DNA of 64,000 bases from CAVVFX01 sp963777595 (lineage in GTDB: Bacteria; Acidobacteriota; Terriglobia; Bryobacterales; Bryobacteraceae). Positions 18,536-26,085 of the stretch are shown in pieces (position 1 is the first letter of the stretch; each line of letters starts with the position of its first letter). The stretch covers positions 1 through 64,000 of the forward strand of contig CAVZRE010000007.1 in NCBI GenBank assembly GCA_963777595.1, read 5' to 3'. The notes beneath the pieces are model-generated. The model worked only from the letters and a program-made list of their open reading frames with translations, was not told where the DNA came from and did not search any database. The translations under genes and the position numbers were made by a program.

Positions 18536-19887
18536 TCTCCTCTTGTGTAACACAGACTTCAGTCTGTGCCTTTCGTTGCTTGCCGTCGTCGGGCCGGAAA
18601 GCGGGCTCTCCCCGCCGCAACCCCGAATCCGGCTTTGCCATGCTGTTGGTCTTTGCTCTGGCTGCGATCGTCGCCCTCGGCCTTTACGAGCAACTTCCTC
18701 GCGTAGCCTTCGAAGCGCAGCGGGAGAAAGAGCAACTGCTCATAGACCATGGCGAGCAATATGTCCGGGGAGTCCAACTGTATGTCCGGAAGATGGGCCG
18801 CTATCCCGCGAAGATGGAAGATCTGGACAACACCCAAAATGTCCGCTTCCTCCGTAAGCATTACATCGATCCGATGACCGGGAAGGACGAGTGGCGTCTC
18901 CTCCACATGGGCCCGGCCGGCAAACTCATCGACTCCAAGATCCAGACCAACGACCCGAATAAGACGGACTGGCACGCCGGCTCCATCACCGAGTTCAAAT
19001 CGGCCGCTTCTTCCGAAGGAGGTCCCGAAGGCGCTAACCTGGCGGTCCGGAAGCGTCCCAGCGACGAACAGGCTCCCACCAGCATGCCTGGCGTGACGCC
19101 CGGCGATCCCAACCAGACTGCCTCGAACGCCTTGCCGGGTTCCGCACCAGGCGGCGGCCTGCCGGGCATGCCTCCTCTTCCGGGTGCTAATTCGAGTTCG
19201 ACCAACGCCCAGGGTACCCAAGGCGCGCAAGGTCAGAATGGCACGGCCGGCAGCGCTAACTCCGGGAGTCAATCGAGCATCTCCGGGAACGGCGGCTTCG
19301 GTGCCAGCATCTCCGGAAATGGCGGATACGGAACGCCCTCCACCACGCAGGGACAGACGGGGCAGGCGGGGCAAATCGGCCAACAGGCGGGGACAGCGGG
19401 ACAACAGTCCTACTCGACAACTCCGGGCGCAAACCAACCCAACAGCGCCGGCTTCGGCCAACCCGGCCAACAGGCAAGCGGCGCAGCGGGTATGATTAAC
19501 AACCTGCTGACGAGTCCGCGTCCCGGCGGCATGCCTGCCGGAGCCGGTGGCACTCCAGGAATAGGTGGCTCGGTCGTCGGAGGTCTGGCCGGAGTCGCCA
19601 GTACCCATAAGGGACATGGCGTCAAGCACTACAACGATCAGGACGAGTACGAGAAGTGGGAATTCTACTACGATCTGAGCAAGGAGATCGCGGCTGCGAC
19701 GCCGAACGTGGCCGCGACCGGCGCCACCAATCCCAACGGCCAGCAAAACTCCACCACCGGAAGCCAGAACAATGGCTTTAGCTTCGGCAACTCGACTCAA
19801 GGGACGCAGAACACGGGAGGGTTCGGCACTTCGAACCAGGCTGCGCCTCCGCCTCCCCCGCCTAGTCCTCCACCCCCGAACCAATAG
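18532..19887 (+). CDS. Pseudopilin-like protein with long Gly/Asn/Gln-rich and Pro tail
   Basis: 451 residues. A prepilin-like segment, NPESGFAMLLVFALAAIVALGLYEQLPRVAFEAQ, has the G|F processing site but no Glu5. A short GspG-like head follows: VRGVQLYVRKMGRYPAKMEDL, HYIDPMTGKDEWRLLHMG. Residues about 160-370 are low-complexity sequence rich in Gly, Asn, Gln, Ser and Thr (SISGNGGFGASISGNGGYG twice), then KHYNDQDEYEKWEFYYDLSKE, and a tail of repeated Pro. ATG 18532 overlaps the pilP stop. Its first residues are encoded by a REP-like palindrome. It is probably a minor pilin or secreted pseudopilin of the cluster. The last 26 bases overlap the convergent hpnD gene. Confidence 0.7.
   Translation: MISSCVTQTSVCAFRCLPSSGRKAGSPRRNPESGFAMLLVFALAAIVALGLYEQLPRVAFEAQREKEQLLIDHGEQYVRGVQLYVRKMGRYPAKMEDLDNTQNVRFLRKHYIDPMTGKDEWRLLHMGPAGKLIDSKIQTNDPNKTDWHAGSITEFKSAASSEGGPEGANLAVRKRPSDEQAPTSMPGVTPGDPNQTASNALPGSAPGGGLPGMPPLPGANSSSTNAQGTQGAQGQNGTAGSANSGSQSSISGNGGFGASISGNGGYGTPSTTQGQTGQAGQIGQQAGTAGQQSYSTTPGANQPNSAGFGQPGQQASGAAGMINNLLTSPRPGGMPAGAGGTPGIGGSVVGGLAGVASTHKGHGVKHYNDQDEYEKWEFYYDLSKEIAAATPNVAATGATNPNGQQNSTTGSQNNGFSFGNSTQGTQNTGGFGTSNQAAPPPPPPSPPPPNQ
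18551..18568 (+). repeat. REP-like palindrome inside the pseudopilin start
   Basis: CACAGACT-TC-AGTCTGTG is a perfect 8-bp inverted repeat with a two-base loop. It is related to the element at 26068 (GACAGACT-AA-AGTCTGTC). It is translated as part of the pseudopilin N-terminus (about residues 7-12, TQTSVC). Confidence 0.75.
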
Positions 19888-20719
19888 CGGCCCGCAGCAC
19901 GATGAACGACTTTTCGAACGTCGAAAGCCGGATGCGGCGCGCCAGGACATCGTAGTTCGACTGCCTGATACGGTCCAGCAGTCGCGAGTAGATGGTAATC
20001 AAGGCCCACAGCGAGGAACGGCTGCCCTTATGAATCAGCCCGATCAACGGACGCGATTGATCATAATAAGCGCGCGCCCGAGCTGCCTCGAAGTCCATCA
20101 TCCGCGCGAAGGCTTCAGTCTTGCGCCCATTACGAAGATCCTCGACTGACACCCCGAACCGCGCCAGGTCTTCCTGTGGAATGTAGACCCGATCGCGCTC
20201 CGCGTCTTCCCGAACATCCCGCAGGATGTTGGTCAACTGGAATGCGATCCCGCACTTCTCGGCGAGGGGCAGCGCGGCCGGATCCTCGAACCCGAAGATG
20301 TGAATGATCGTCAGCCCGACAACCGAAGCTACCTGGTAGCAATAGCGGTAGAGTTCGTCGAATGTCCGCACCTGCCGCGGCTCCAGGTCCGACAGGACAC
20401 CGTCGATCATTTCGTAGAAGTACTGGTGCGGAATCTTGTATCGCTGGACGGCGTCCTGGAACGCGGGCCATAGCGGGCTTGGCGAGGTATTTTGGCAGGC
20501 CAGCGCCTGAGTCAGGTCATCGCGCCATCGTTCGATGGGAGCGGCCGCGGCGCCGGGTTCGTCGCTCAAGTCGTCGCAATAACGCATGAACGCGTAGATG
20601 GCGCACATGGCGTTCTTGCGTTCTTTCGAGAGGAGGACAAAAGAGTAATAGAAGTTCTTGGCGCGAGTTCTGGCGATTTTCGAGCAGTACTCGTATGAAC
20701 TCTCGAGCGTCGCGCTCAT
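19862..20719 (-). CDS. hpnD: Presqualene diphosphate synthase HpnD
   Basis: 285 residues. A trans-isoprenyl diphosphate synthase fold of the squalene/phytoene synthase family. The first Asp-rich motif is YAFMRYCDDLSDE and the second is QLTNILRDVREDAERDRVYIP. SYEYCSKIARTRAKNFYYSF at the N-terminus is typical of HpnD. It condenses two farnesyl diphosphates to presqualene diphosphate in hopanoid synthesis. It is the last gene of the minus-strand hopanoid operon; its ATG overlaps the hpnC stop by four bases, and its 3' end overlaps the convergent pseudopilin gene by 26 bases. Confidence 0.9.
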   Translation of the reverse strand: MSATLESSYEYCSKIARTRAKNFYYSFVLLSKERKNAMCAIYAFMRYCDDLSDEPGAAAAPIERWRDDLTQALACQNTSPSPLWPAFQDAVQRYKIPHQYFYEMIDGVLSDLEPRQVRTFDELYRYCYQVASVVGLTIIHIFGFEDPAALPLAEKCGIAFQLTNILRDVREDAERDRVYIPQEDLARFGVSVEDLRNGRKTEAFARMMDFEAARARAYYDQSRPLIGLIHKGSRSSLWALITIYSRLLDRIRQSNYDVLARRIRLSTFEKSFIVLRAAIGSGVED

Positions 20720-21629
20720 GCCGCTCGCCCAACCGTCATGCGCGCTACCGAAGCCAGCAGCAGACCGACCCGTTCCAGTTTCGAGACCGCCGGACGCCGC
20801 GTCAACACATCGTAGTTCTGTTGCTCGATCTTCTTGAGAACTCGCATACCGCCGCGGCTGAAGAGGTCGAGGTCGATGCCGAGACGCCGGTCAACCGTGC
20901 GCGCCAGCGGGAGGCCTTCGACAAAAAGTTGCCTGGCCCGGTCCACTACCTCAATCATGACGTTACGGAACACCTCGGGCTTACGCAGCGCGAAGAGGTC
21001 CTCGACGGTGTAGTTATGGCGCTTCAGAACTTCGAGTGGCACGTAAACACGGTCTTTCTTGAGATCCACGGTGACGTCCTGCCAGAAATTGGCGAGTTGC
21101 AGCGCGGTGCAGGTGCAGTCGGAGAGCCGCTGGCGCTCGGCATCGCTGTAACCGCAAAGGTATAGCAGCAGCCTGCCGACCGGATTGGCGGAGTAGACAC
21201 AATAATCGAGAACACCGTCCCATGTCGGATAGCGGGTCACGGTCTGATCCTGGATGAATGCCCGGATCAAGTCGGCAAAGGGCTGCTCGCGGAATCCCAT
21301 GCTGCCCGACCGTGCCACGCAACGCAACAAAGACCGGATGACGGGCCTCACCCGCGTACAGGGCAGCCAACTCCTGGCCCCACCAGGTCGAGCAGCCTCA
21401 GGCTCTCGTTTGGGTCGCCAATCTCGTCTCCCAGATCATCGGCCCAGCGGCAAAAGGAGTAGATATTGTAGAAGTCCTGATGGAGCTTCTTGGGTAGCAG
21501 AAAGCTGACGACATGGAAGTTCTCGTAATGATGAGTCGCCAGCCAGTGAGTGTACTTCAGCGACTCGGACTGGGTCCAGACCCGATCCATGGCCGTTCGA
21601 TCGCGGACGAACTCGGCGGGCATCAGCAC
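20716..21629 (-). CDS. hpnC: Squalene synthase-like HpnC (hydroxysqualene synthase), frameshifted as read
   Basis: About 304 residues when joined. The N-terminal piece has YTHWLATHHYENFHVVSFLLPKKLHQDFYNIYSFCRWADDLGDE with the first Asp motif. The frame changes near 21388 (GACCTGGTGG would read DWWGQELAAL with one C fewer) and again near 21290. It then continues as PFADLIRAFIQDQ..LQLANFWQDVTVDLKKDRVYVP, the second Asp motif. HpnC converts presqualene diphosphate to hydroxysqualene. The start is GTG 21629 or ATG 21623; neither has a clear ribosome site, and the upstream dehydrogenase stops seven bases away. Motifs are intact despite the breaks, so sequence error is a fair explanation. Confidence 0.82.
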
Positions 21630-21636
21630 GGCAGAA

Positions 21637-22677
21637 TTAAGGAAGAATGGCGGTTTTCAGATGCCCGTTATGGCTCATGAGGTGCTGCATCACTTCGGGC
21701 AGGCGAATCAGGGGCTCTTCGCGATTGACGAAAGAGGATGCGGTGATGTCGCCGGAAGTGATATGGTCAAGCGCCTTCTGCATCAACTGCGGCGTATGGT
21801 GGAAGCTCGCTTTGCACGAGATTTCAGAGTAGTGGAGCAAGTTGGTGTCAAGTAAAACCTTGGTATCGGCGGGACAGCCGCCAAAGAAGTTTACCGTGCC
21901 ACCTTTGGCGAGCATATTCACTGCCCAGTGCCAGGTTTCGGGCTTGCCGACTGCCTCGATTACCACCTCCGCGCCATGTCCGCCGGTCAAAGCGCGGACT
22001 GCCTCCACGGCATTGGGAGTGTTATGAGTAATGACAACTTCGTCCGCGCCCAACGCGAGCGCCCGGTCCGTCTGCACCCTCCGCCGGCCGACCGCAATGA
22101 CCCTGGCGCCGGCGACTTTGGCCATGCGGACAAACATACTGCCGATGGGACCAAGGCCGATAATCACTACCGTATCGCCGGGGCGCGCCGCGGTGTCTTC
22201 GAGGCCCTTCAAGACGCATGCGAGGGGTTCGGCCAAGGCCGCGTCCCGATAGCTCACGTGGGCCGGAATTTCGTAGGTATTCTTCTCGACGATACGGGAA
22301 GGAATTCGGATAAATTCCGCATAGGCGCCATTATTGAACAGCAGATCGTCGCACAAGTTGGGACGATTCCGGATACAGTAATTGCATTTGCCGCAGGGCG
22401 CCGAATTGGCTGCCATCACGCGTTGTCCGACGGTAAATCCGCGCACGTCACTGCCAGCCGAAACGACATCGCCGGCCAGTTCATGGCCGAAGACTGCCGG
22501 GGGCACGATCATCCGGGCATGGTAACCGCGACGAAAAACCTTCACGTCCGTGCCGCACGTCAATGCCACACGAACCCGGACAAGAAGGTCGCCTGGACCA
22601 ATTGGCGGGACGGCGACGGGTTCCACGCGCAGGCTTTCCCGCCCGTACAACACCGCCGCCATCATGTCTGTCTTCAC
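21637..22677 (-). CDS. Zinc-dependent alcohol dehydrogenase in the hopanoid operon (copy 2)
   Basis: About 346 residues, medium-chain dehydrogenase. Catalytic zinc: CGTDVKVFRRGY and GHELAGDVV. Structural zinc: CGKCNYCIRNRPNLC. NAD loop: VIIGLGPIGSMFVR. GTG 22677 was chosen because AGAGG lies eight bases upstream and the GTG overlaps the previous gene's TGA; a GTG at 22686 and an ATG at 22665 are alternatives. The substrate is unknown. Its place between hpnG and hpnC suggests a hopanoid or side-chain alcohol, by context only. It is roughly one-third alike by eye to the dehydrogenase before it, so the pair probably arose by duplication. Confidence 0.78.
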   Translation of the reverse strand: MKTDMMAAVLYGRESLRVEPVAVPPIGPGDLLVRVRVALTCGTDVKVFRRGYHARMIVPPAVFGHELAGDVVSAGSDVRGFTVGQRVMAANSAPCGKCNYCIRNRPNLCDDLLFNNGAYAEFIRIPSRIVEKNTYEIPAHVSYRDAALAEPLACVLKGLEDTAARPGDTVVIIGLGPIGSMFVRMAKVAGARVIAVGRRRVQTDRALALGADEVVITHNTPNAVEAVRALTGGHGAEVVIEAVGKPETWHWAVNMLAKGGTVNFFGGCPADTKVLLDTNLLHYSEISCKASFHHTPQLMQKALDHITSGDITASSFVNREEPLIRLPEVMQHLMSHNGHLKTAILP

Positions 22678-23786
22678 TCTGTACACCTCTGAGGCTGCAC
22701 GATAACCTTTAGGGATTCTACCGTGGGGTGCAGCGCAAGATGAAACGCATCTTTAATTCTATCAAGAGGAAAACGGTGAGAAATCAAAAGATGAATAGGT
22801 ACTTTTCGCTCAAAGATCAGATCCGCTCCTTCTCTTTGTATATCGACTGACGCGCTGTAGGATCCCAGCAATGACCTTTCTCCCACACAGATGCTTGCAC
22901 CGGACAATTCGATGCGTTCCTTATCAGAGGTTTGAGCGAATAGCATGATTCTGGCACCGGGCCGCGAGCACCGGACGGCCTCCTCGACAATCCCCTTTGC
23001 CGAGACCGCAATCACGACTATATCAGCACCTCGGCCTCCCGTCATATTCTTGATGACCTGGGCAACGTCGGAAGTGCGCGGGTCCAAAGCGGTTTCAGCA
23101 CCGCACTGACTGGAGAGCGCGAGGCGATAGTCGAGGGTATCGGTGGCGACCACTCGCGCCCCGCGCTGTGCCATCAGCATAGTAAACATCAAGCCGATCG
23201 GTCCTTGCCCGATCACCAGCACCGTCTCGCCCTTCTGCGGGTCGCACTGATTCACCGCCTTCAAACACGTATTGAGCGGTTCGACGAAAGAAGCCTCTTC
23301 AAACGAGACGCCGTCCGGGATCTTTTCCATGCCCCGCTCGACGATCCAATCCATCACCCGAACATACTGTGCAAACCCACCGCCCGCCGGCTCGAAACCT
23401 GCAGTGACTCCAACCTTTTTGTATCCGGGGCATTGTGCGTAGAGCTTGTGGGCGCAATAGAAACAATTTCCGCAGGGGATGTGATGAAACACAATCACCC
23501 GGTCACCAGGTTGGTAGCGGGTAACGCCTGGACCGACCTTCACCACGACACCCGCGGTTTCATGACCGTAGACGCGCGGCGGCGGAAGCAGATTGTACTC
23601 CACCTTCTTCAAATCGGTATGGCAAACTCCGCAAGCCTCCACGCGAATCAGAACCTCGCCGGCGCCGATAAGGGGAGTCGCAATCTGCTCTACCGCGACT
23701 TCACCGTCACCGCGATACACTGCCGCGAGCATCGTAGCACAGATTTCAGCCTGTAACTCTGTTTTATCAGAAACTGCAACTGTCAA
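22674..23786 (-). CDS. Zinc-dependent alcohol dehydrogenase in the hopanoid operon (copy 1)
   Basis: 370 residues. Catalytic zinc: CGVCHTDLKKVEYN and GHETAGVVV. Structural zinc: CGNCFYCAHKLYAQC. NAD loop: LVIGQGPIGLMFTML. The start is TTG 23786, supported by a strong AGGAG six to seven bases upstream that lies inside the end of hpnG. This start means that residues about 10-18 (ELQAEICAT) are encoded by a REP-like sequence; the conserved part of the family begins at MLAAVYRGDGEVAVEQI. Substrate unknown. The gene lies in the operon downstream of hpnG and overlaps the next dehydrogenase. Confidence 0.8.
   Translation of the reverse strand: MTVAVSDKTELQAEICATMLAAVYRGDGEVAVEQIATPLIGAGEVLIRVEACGVCHTDLKKVEYNLLPPPRVYGHETAGVVVKVGPGVTRYQPGDRVIVFHHIPCGNCFYCAHKLYAQCPGYKKVGVTAGFEPAGGGFAQYVRVMDWIVERGMEKIPDGVSFEEASFVEPLNTCLKAVNQCDPQKGETVLVIGQGPIGLMFTMLMAQRGARVVATDTLDYRLALSSQCGAETALDPRTSDVAQVIKNMTGGRGADIVVIAVSAKGIVEEAVRCSRPGARIMLFAQTSDKERIELSGASICVGERSLLGSYSASVDIQREGADLIFERKVPIHLLISHRFPLDRIKDAFHLALHPTVESLKVIVQPQRCTE
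23735..23757 (-). repeat. REP-like sequence within the dehydrogenase start (degenerate)
   Basis: On the minus strand GTTACAGGCTGAAATCTGTG resembles the REP palindromes at 18551 and 25445, with ACAG/CTGT outer arms conserved. It is translated as part of the dehydrogenase N-terminus. Weaker than the other copies. Confidence 0.45.
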
Positions 23787-24453
23787 GAAAATCTCCTAAA
23801 TTCAACGCGGCCAGATCGCACCTTTTCTTGAGCCGCATCAACTCGGGAAACCGCTTATGCGGCTGCATAAAAGCGGATCCGATCAACCGCCCGAGCCGGT
23901 AACGTCCATCCGGGCCCAGCGCGGCGCTAAAGTCGTTGGCGAACGATTCGTCCGCCAGGTCGCTCACTGAACGCACGCAAAAAAACGGCAAGCCGCGATT
24001 CTGCACATACGATATGACCCCTGCGGCCTCCATTTCGACTGCAACTGCCCCCGACCGGCGAAGCCTCGCTTTCTCTTTTGCGGTCGCGGCAATTCGGGCG
24101 CTGGAACAGATCGCGCCTTGGCGATAGCTTGCGGATGTGATGACCGGACGGCAATCGAACATCTGAGTGCTAAAGTAAATTTTATCGGCAACTACCACGT
24201 CGCCGATCTTCAGATCTGAATCAAGAGCGCCACAGAAGCCTACGTTAATAATAGCAGCCGCAGCCTCGCAGACCCTAGCCGCGGCAGCTGATTGTTGAGG
24301 GCCGGCTCCATTGGCAATCAAGAGCACCCGGTGTTTCTTCCAGGTCGCTCGCCGAGACCAATGCACCTGCAGATCGGTATGCGAGACATCCTTAAGATGT
24401 GGAAGGAAGCCCGCAAACTCACGAGGCTCGGCGGCAATGAAGCATAATTCCAT
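23767..24453 (-). CDS. hpnG: Hopanoid nucleosidase HpnG
   Basis: About 228 residues of the nucleoside phosphorylase/MTA nucleosidase fold. INVGFCGALDSDLKIGDVVVAD and AVEMEAAGVISYVQNRGLPFFCVRSVSDLADES match the purine-nucleosidase-like HpnG family. HpnG removes adenine from adenosylhopane during side-chain formation. ATG 24453 was chosen because it overlaps the hpnA stop by three bases (ATGA pattern); the upstream 12 residues of the longer frame are inside hpnA. An enzyme making adenosylhopane (hpnH) is not in this window. Confidence 0.82.
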   Translation of the reverse strand: MELCFIAAEPREFAGFLPHLKDVSHTDLQVHWSRRATWKKHRVLLIANGAGPQQSAAAARVCEAAAAIINVGFCGALDSDLKIGDVVVADKIYFSTQMFDCRPVITSASYRQGAICSSARIAATAKEKARLRRSGAVAVEMEAAGVISYVQNRGLPFFCVRSVSDLADESFANDFSAALGPDGRYRLGRLIGSAFMQPHKRFPELMRLKKRCDLAALNLGDFLDSCSF

Positions 24454-25430
24454 CACTTCGATGCTTTGACGGTGTCGCTCGAGAACCATTCGACGGCTTG
24501 CCGCAGAGCCTGGTCAACTGACCCTGGCGCGTAACCTAACTCCCTGGCGGCTTTGGCGTGAGTGACGAACATTTTCTTCCTGGCCATCTTCACTGCCTCC
24601 AGCGGCGCCAGAGGCATCTGTCCAGTCAGCGCAGCCCAGGCGGTTGTCACTACGCCCGCTGCGTATGCGACGCCATAAGGAAGTTGCAACGCGGGAGCTT
24701 TCCTTCCTGTGATGAGCGCCAACCGGTCGAGAATCTGCTTCAAGGTGAGATTCTCGCAACCCAAGATATAGCGCTCACCCTCGCGTCCACGCTCGGCTGC
24801 CAAAACGTGACCTAGTGCGACGTCCCGCGCGTCCACCAGATTCAGTCCGGTGTCGATATATGCGGGCATTTTGCCGGTGATGAAATCGAGGATGATTTTG
24901 CCGGTCGGAGTGGGTTTGAAATCGTGGTCGCCAATGGGTGCGGTGGGGTTGACGATCACGACGGGGAAACCGCTCCGGGCGAATTGGAGGGCCACCTCTT
25001 CAGCCTGGAACTTGGAACGCTTGTAGTGGCCGGACATCTCTTCGAGCGTGCAGGGCTGGGTTTCGTCGCCGAGTCCAGCAGCCGGGACTCCAATGCATCC
25101 GACGGTGCTGGTATAGACGAAGCGCTCGACGCCAGCCTTTTGCGCGGCAGTGAGGAGACTGCGTGTGCCTCCGACGTTGGAATCGTAGAGTTCGCGGGGA
25201 TTGCGCGACCAGAGCCGGTAATCCGCGGCGACGTGAAAGACTAAGCTGCAACCTGCGACGGCTCGTTCGAGGGAGGCGGCATCTCGCAGATCACCGATGA
25301 CGGGCTCAACTTCAAGATCCTGCAGCCGGCTGGTGGGGCGTACCAGTGCCCGGACTTTATGGCCTCGTGCGGTGAGGATGTGGGCAACGTGCCAACCGAG
25401 AAATCCCGACGCTCCAGTGACGAGAATCAT
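24453..25430 (-). CDS. hpnA: Hopanoid-associated NAD-dependent epimerase/dehydratase HpnA
   Basis: 325 residues, extended short-chain dehydrogenase. The N-terminal nucleotide loop is VTGASGFLGWHVA. The active site is YTSTVGCIGVP with the later Tyr-Lys pair HYKRSKFQAEE. The family is found in hopanoid clusters as HpnA, a proposed sugar epimerase/reductase for the side chain. It starts 14 bases downstream of a paired REP element, so the REPs lie in its leader. The transposase inserted between shc and hpnA may have split an original single transcript. Confidence 0.85.
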   Translation of the reverse strand: MILVTGASGFLGWHVAHILTARGHKVRALVRPTSRLQDLEVEPVIGDLRDAASLERAVAGCSLVFHVAADYRLWSRNPRELYDSNVGGTRSLLTAAQKAGVERFVYTSTVGCIGVPAAGLGDETQPCTLEEMSGHYKRSKFQAEEVALQFARSGFPVVIVNPTAPIGDHDFKPTPTGKIILDFITGKMPAYIDTGLNLVDARDVALGHVLAAERGREGERYILGCENLTLKQILDRLALITGRKAPALQLPYGVAYAAGVVTTAWAALTGQMPLAPLEAVKMARKKMFVTHAKAARELGYAPGSVDQALRQAVEWFSSDTVKASK

Positions 25431-25444
25431 TTGTCGTCTTTTGT

Positions 25445-25490
25445 GACAGGCTTTAGCCTGTCAGTGGCGGAGGACAGGCTAAAGCCTGTC
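25445..25490. repeat. REPIN: two REP palindromes in opposite orientation
   Basis: GACAGGCT-TT-AGCCTGTC (25445-25462) and GACAGGCT-AA-AGCCTGTC (25473-25490) are perfect 8-bp palindromes separated by ten bases. Their loops (TT versus AA) and flanks are mutually inverted, so they form a paired REP unit (REPIN). They lie about 50 bases before the transposase gene and in the leader of hpnA. Confidence 0.9.
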
Positions 25491-25540
25491 ACCCAAGAAA
25501 TAATGAGAGAAGCCCCCGGTTTGGGGCACTTTGTTATTGG

Positions 25541-26077
25541 ATGGATGAGCCTTATGTTCGCAAGTTGCCGCACTGGCTGCCGGCGGACGCTTGGGTCTTT
25601 ATCACCTGGCGATTGGCGGGTTCGGAGCCGCGCCTGCCCGGGACTAGGGGGCTCACTGACGGGCAGATCTTTGCACTTCGTGATTACGAGGCTGACAGGG
25701 CGGCGACTGGGCCTATTTGGCTGACTGATGCTCGTATCGCAGGCTTGGTTAGGGAGAAGATTATCTCTCTTGCGGAGCAATTCTATAAGCTCTCCGCTTG
25801 GGTCATCATGGCTAACCACGTCCACATGGTGATTCTTCCTGGAATTCCTTTGCGGAACATTATGCAGAAATTGAAAGGAGGCACCGGATACGCAGCCAAC
25901 CAGATTCTTGGACGAATTGGCCGATTTTGGAAAGACGAGTCTTATGACCATTGGATTCGCTCAGAGGATGAATTCAACCGCATCATTCATTATGTTGAGC
26001 GGAATCCGGTCAAAGCTGGTCTGGTGGACTCTATCGAGCACGGGCAGTGGTCTAGCGCCTGCCGGCTGACAGACTAA
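25541..26077 (+). mobile_element. REP-associated tyrosine transposase (RAYT, Y1/HUH family)
   Basis: 178 residues on the strand opposite the hopanoid operon. Key motifs: HWLPADAWVFITWRL at the start, the HUH motif in NHVHMVI, KGGTGYAANQIL, FWKDESYDHWIRSEDEF, and IIHYVERNPVKAGLV, which supplies the catalytic Tyr region. These are the marks of RAYT/TnpA-REP proteins, single-domain HUH nucleases thought to mobilise REP sequences. REP palindromes flank the gene on both sides (25445-25490 and 26068-26085). Its TAA stop lies inside the right palindrome. It is a single-copy domesticated-type element rather than an insertion sequence with its own ends. Confidence 0.88.
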
Positions 26078-26085
26078 AGTCTGTC
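26068..26085. repeat. REP palindrome shared by the ends of RAYT and shc
   Basis: GACAGACT-AA-AGTCTGTC is a perfect 8-bp inverted repeat with a two-base loop. The central CTAA contains the stop codon of the RAYT gene (TAA, plus) and that of shc (TAG, minus). Confidence 0.9.

Noticed and set aside
18559..19950. 463-codon open frame opposite the pseudopilin gene
   Set aside because: Arg/Gly-rich antisense shadow. The plus strand has overlap with pilP, a pilin signal and sensible composition.
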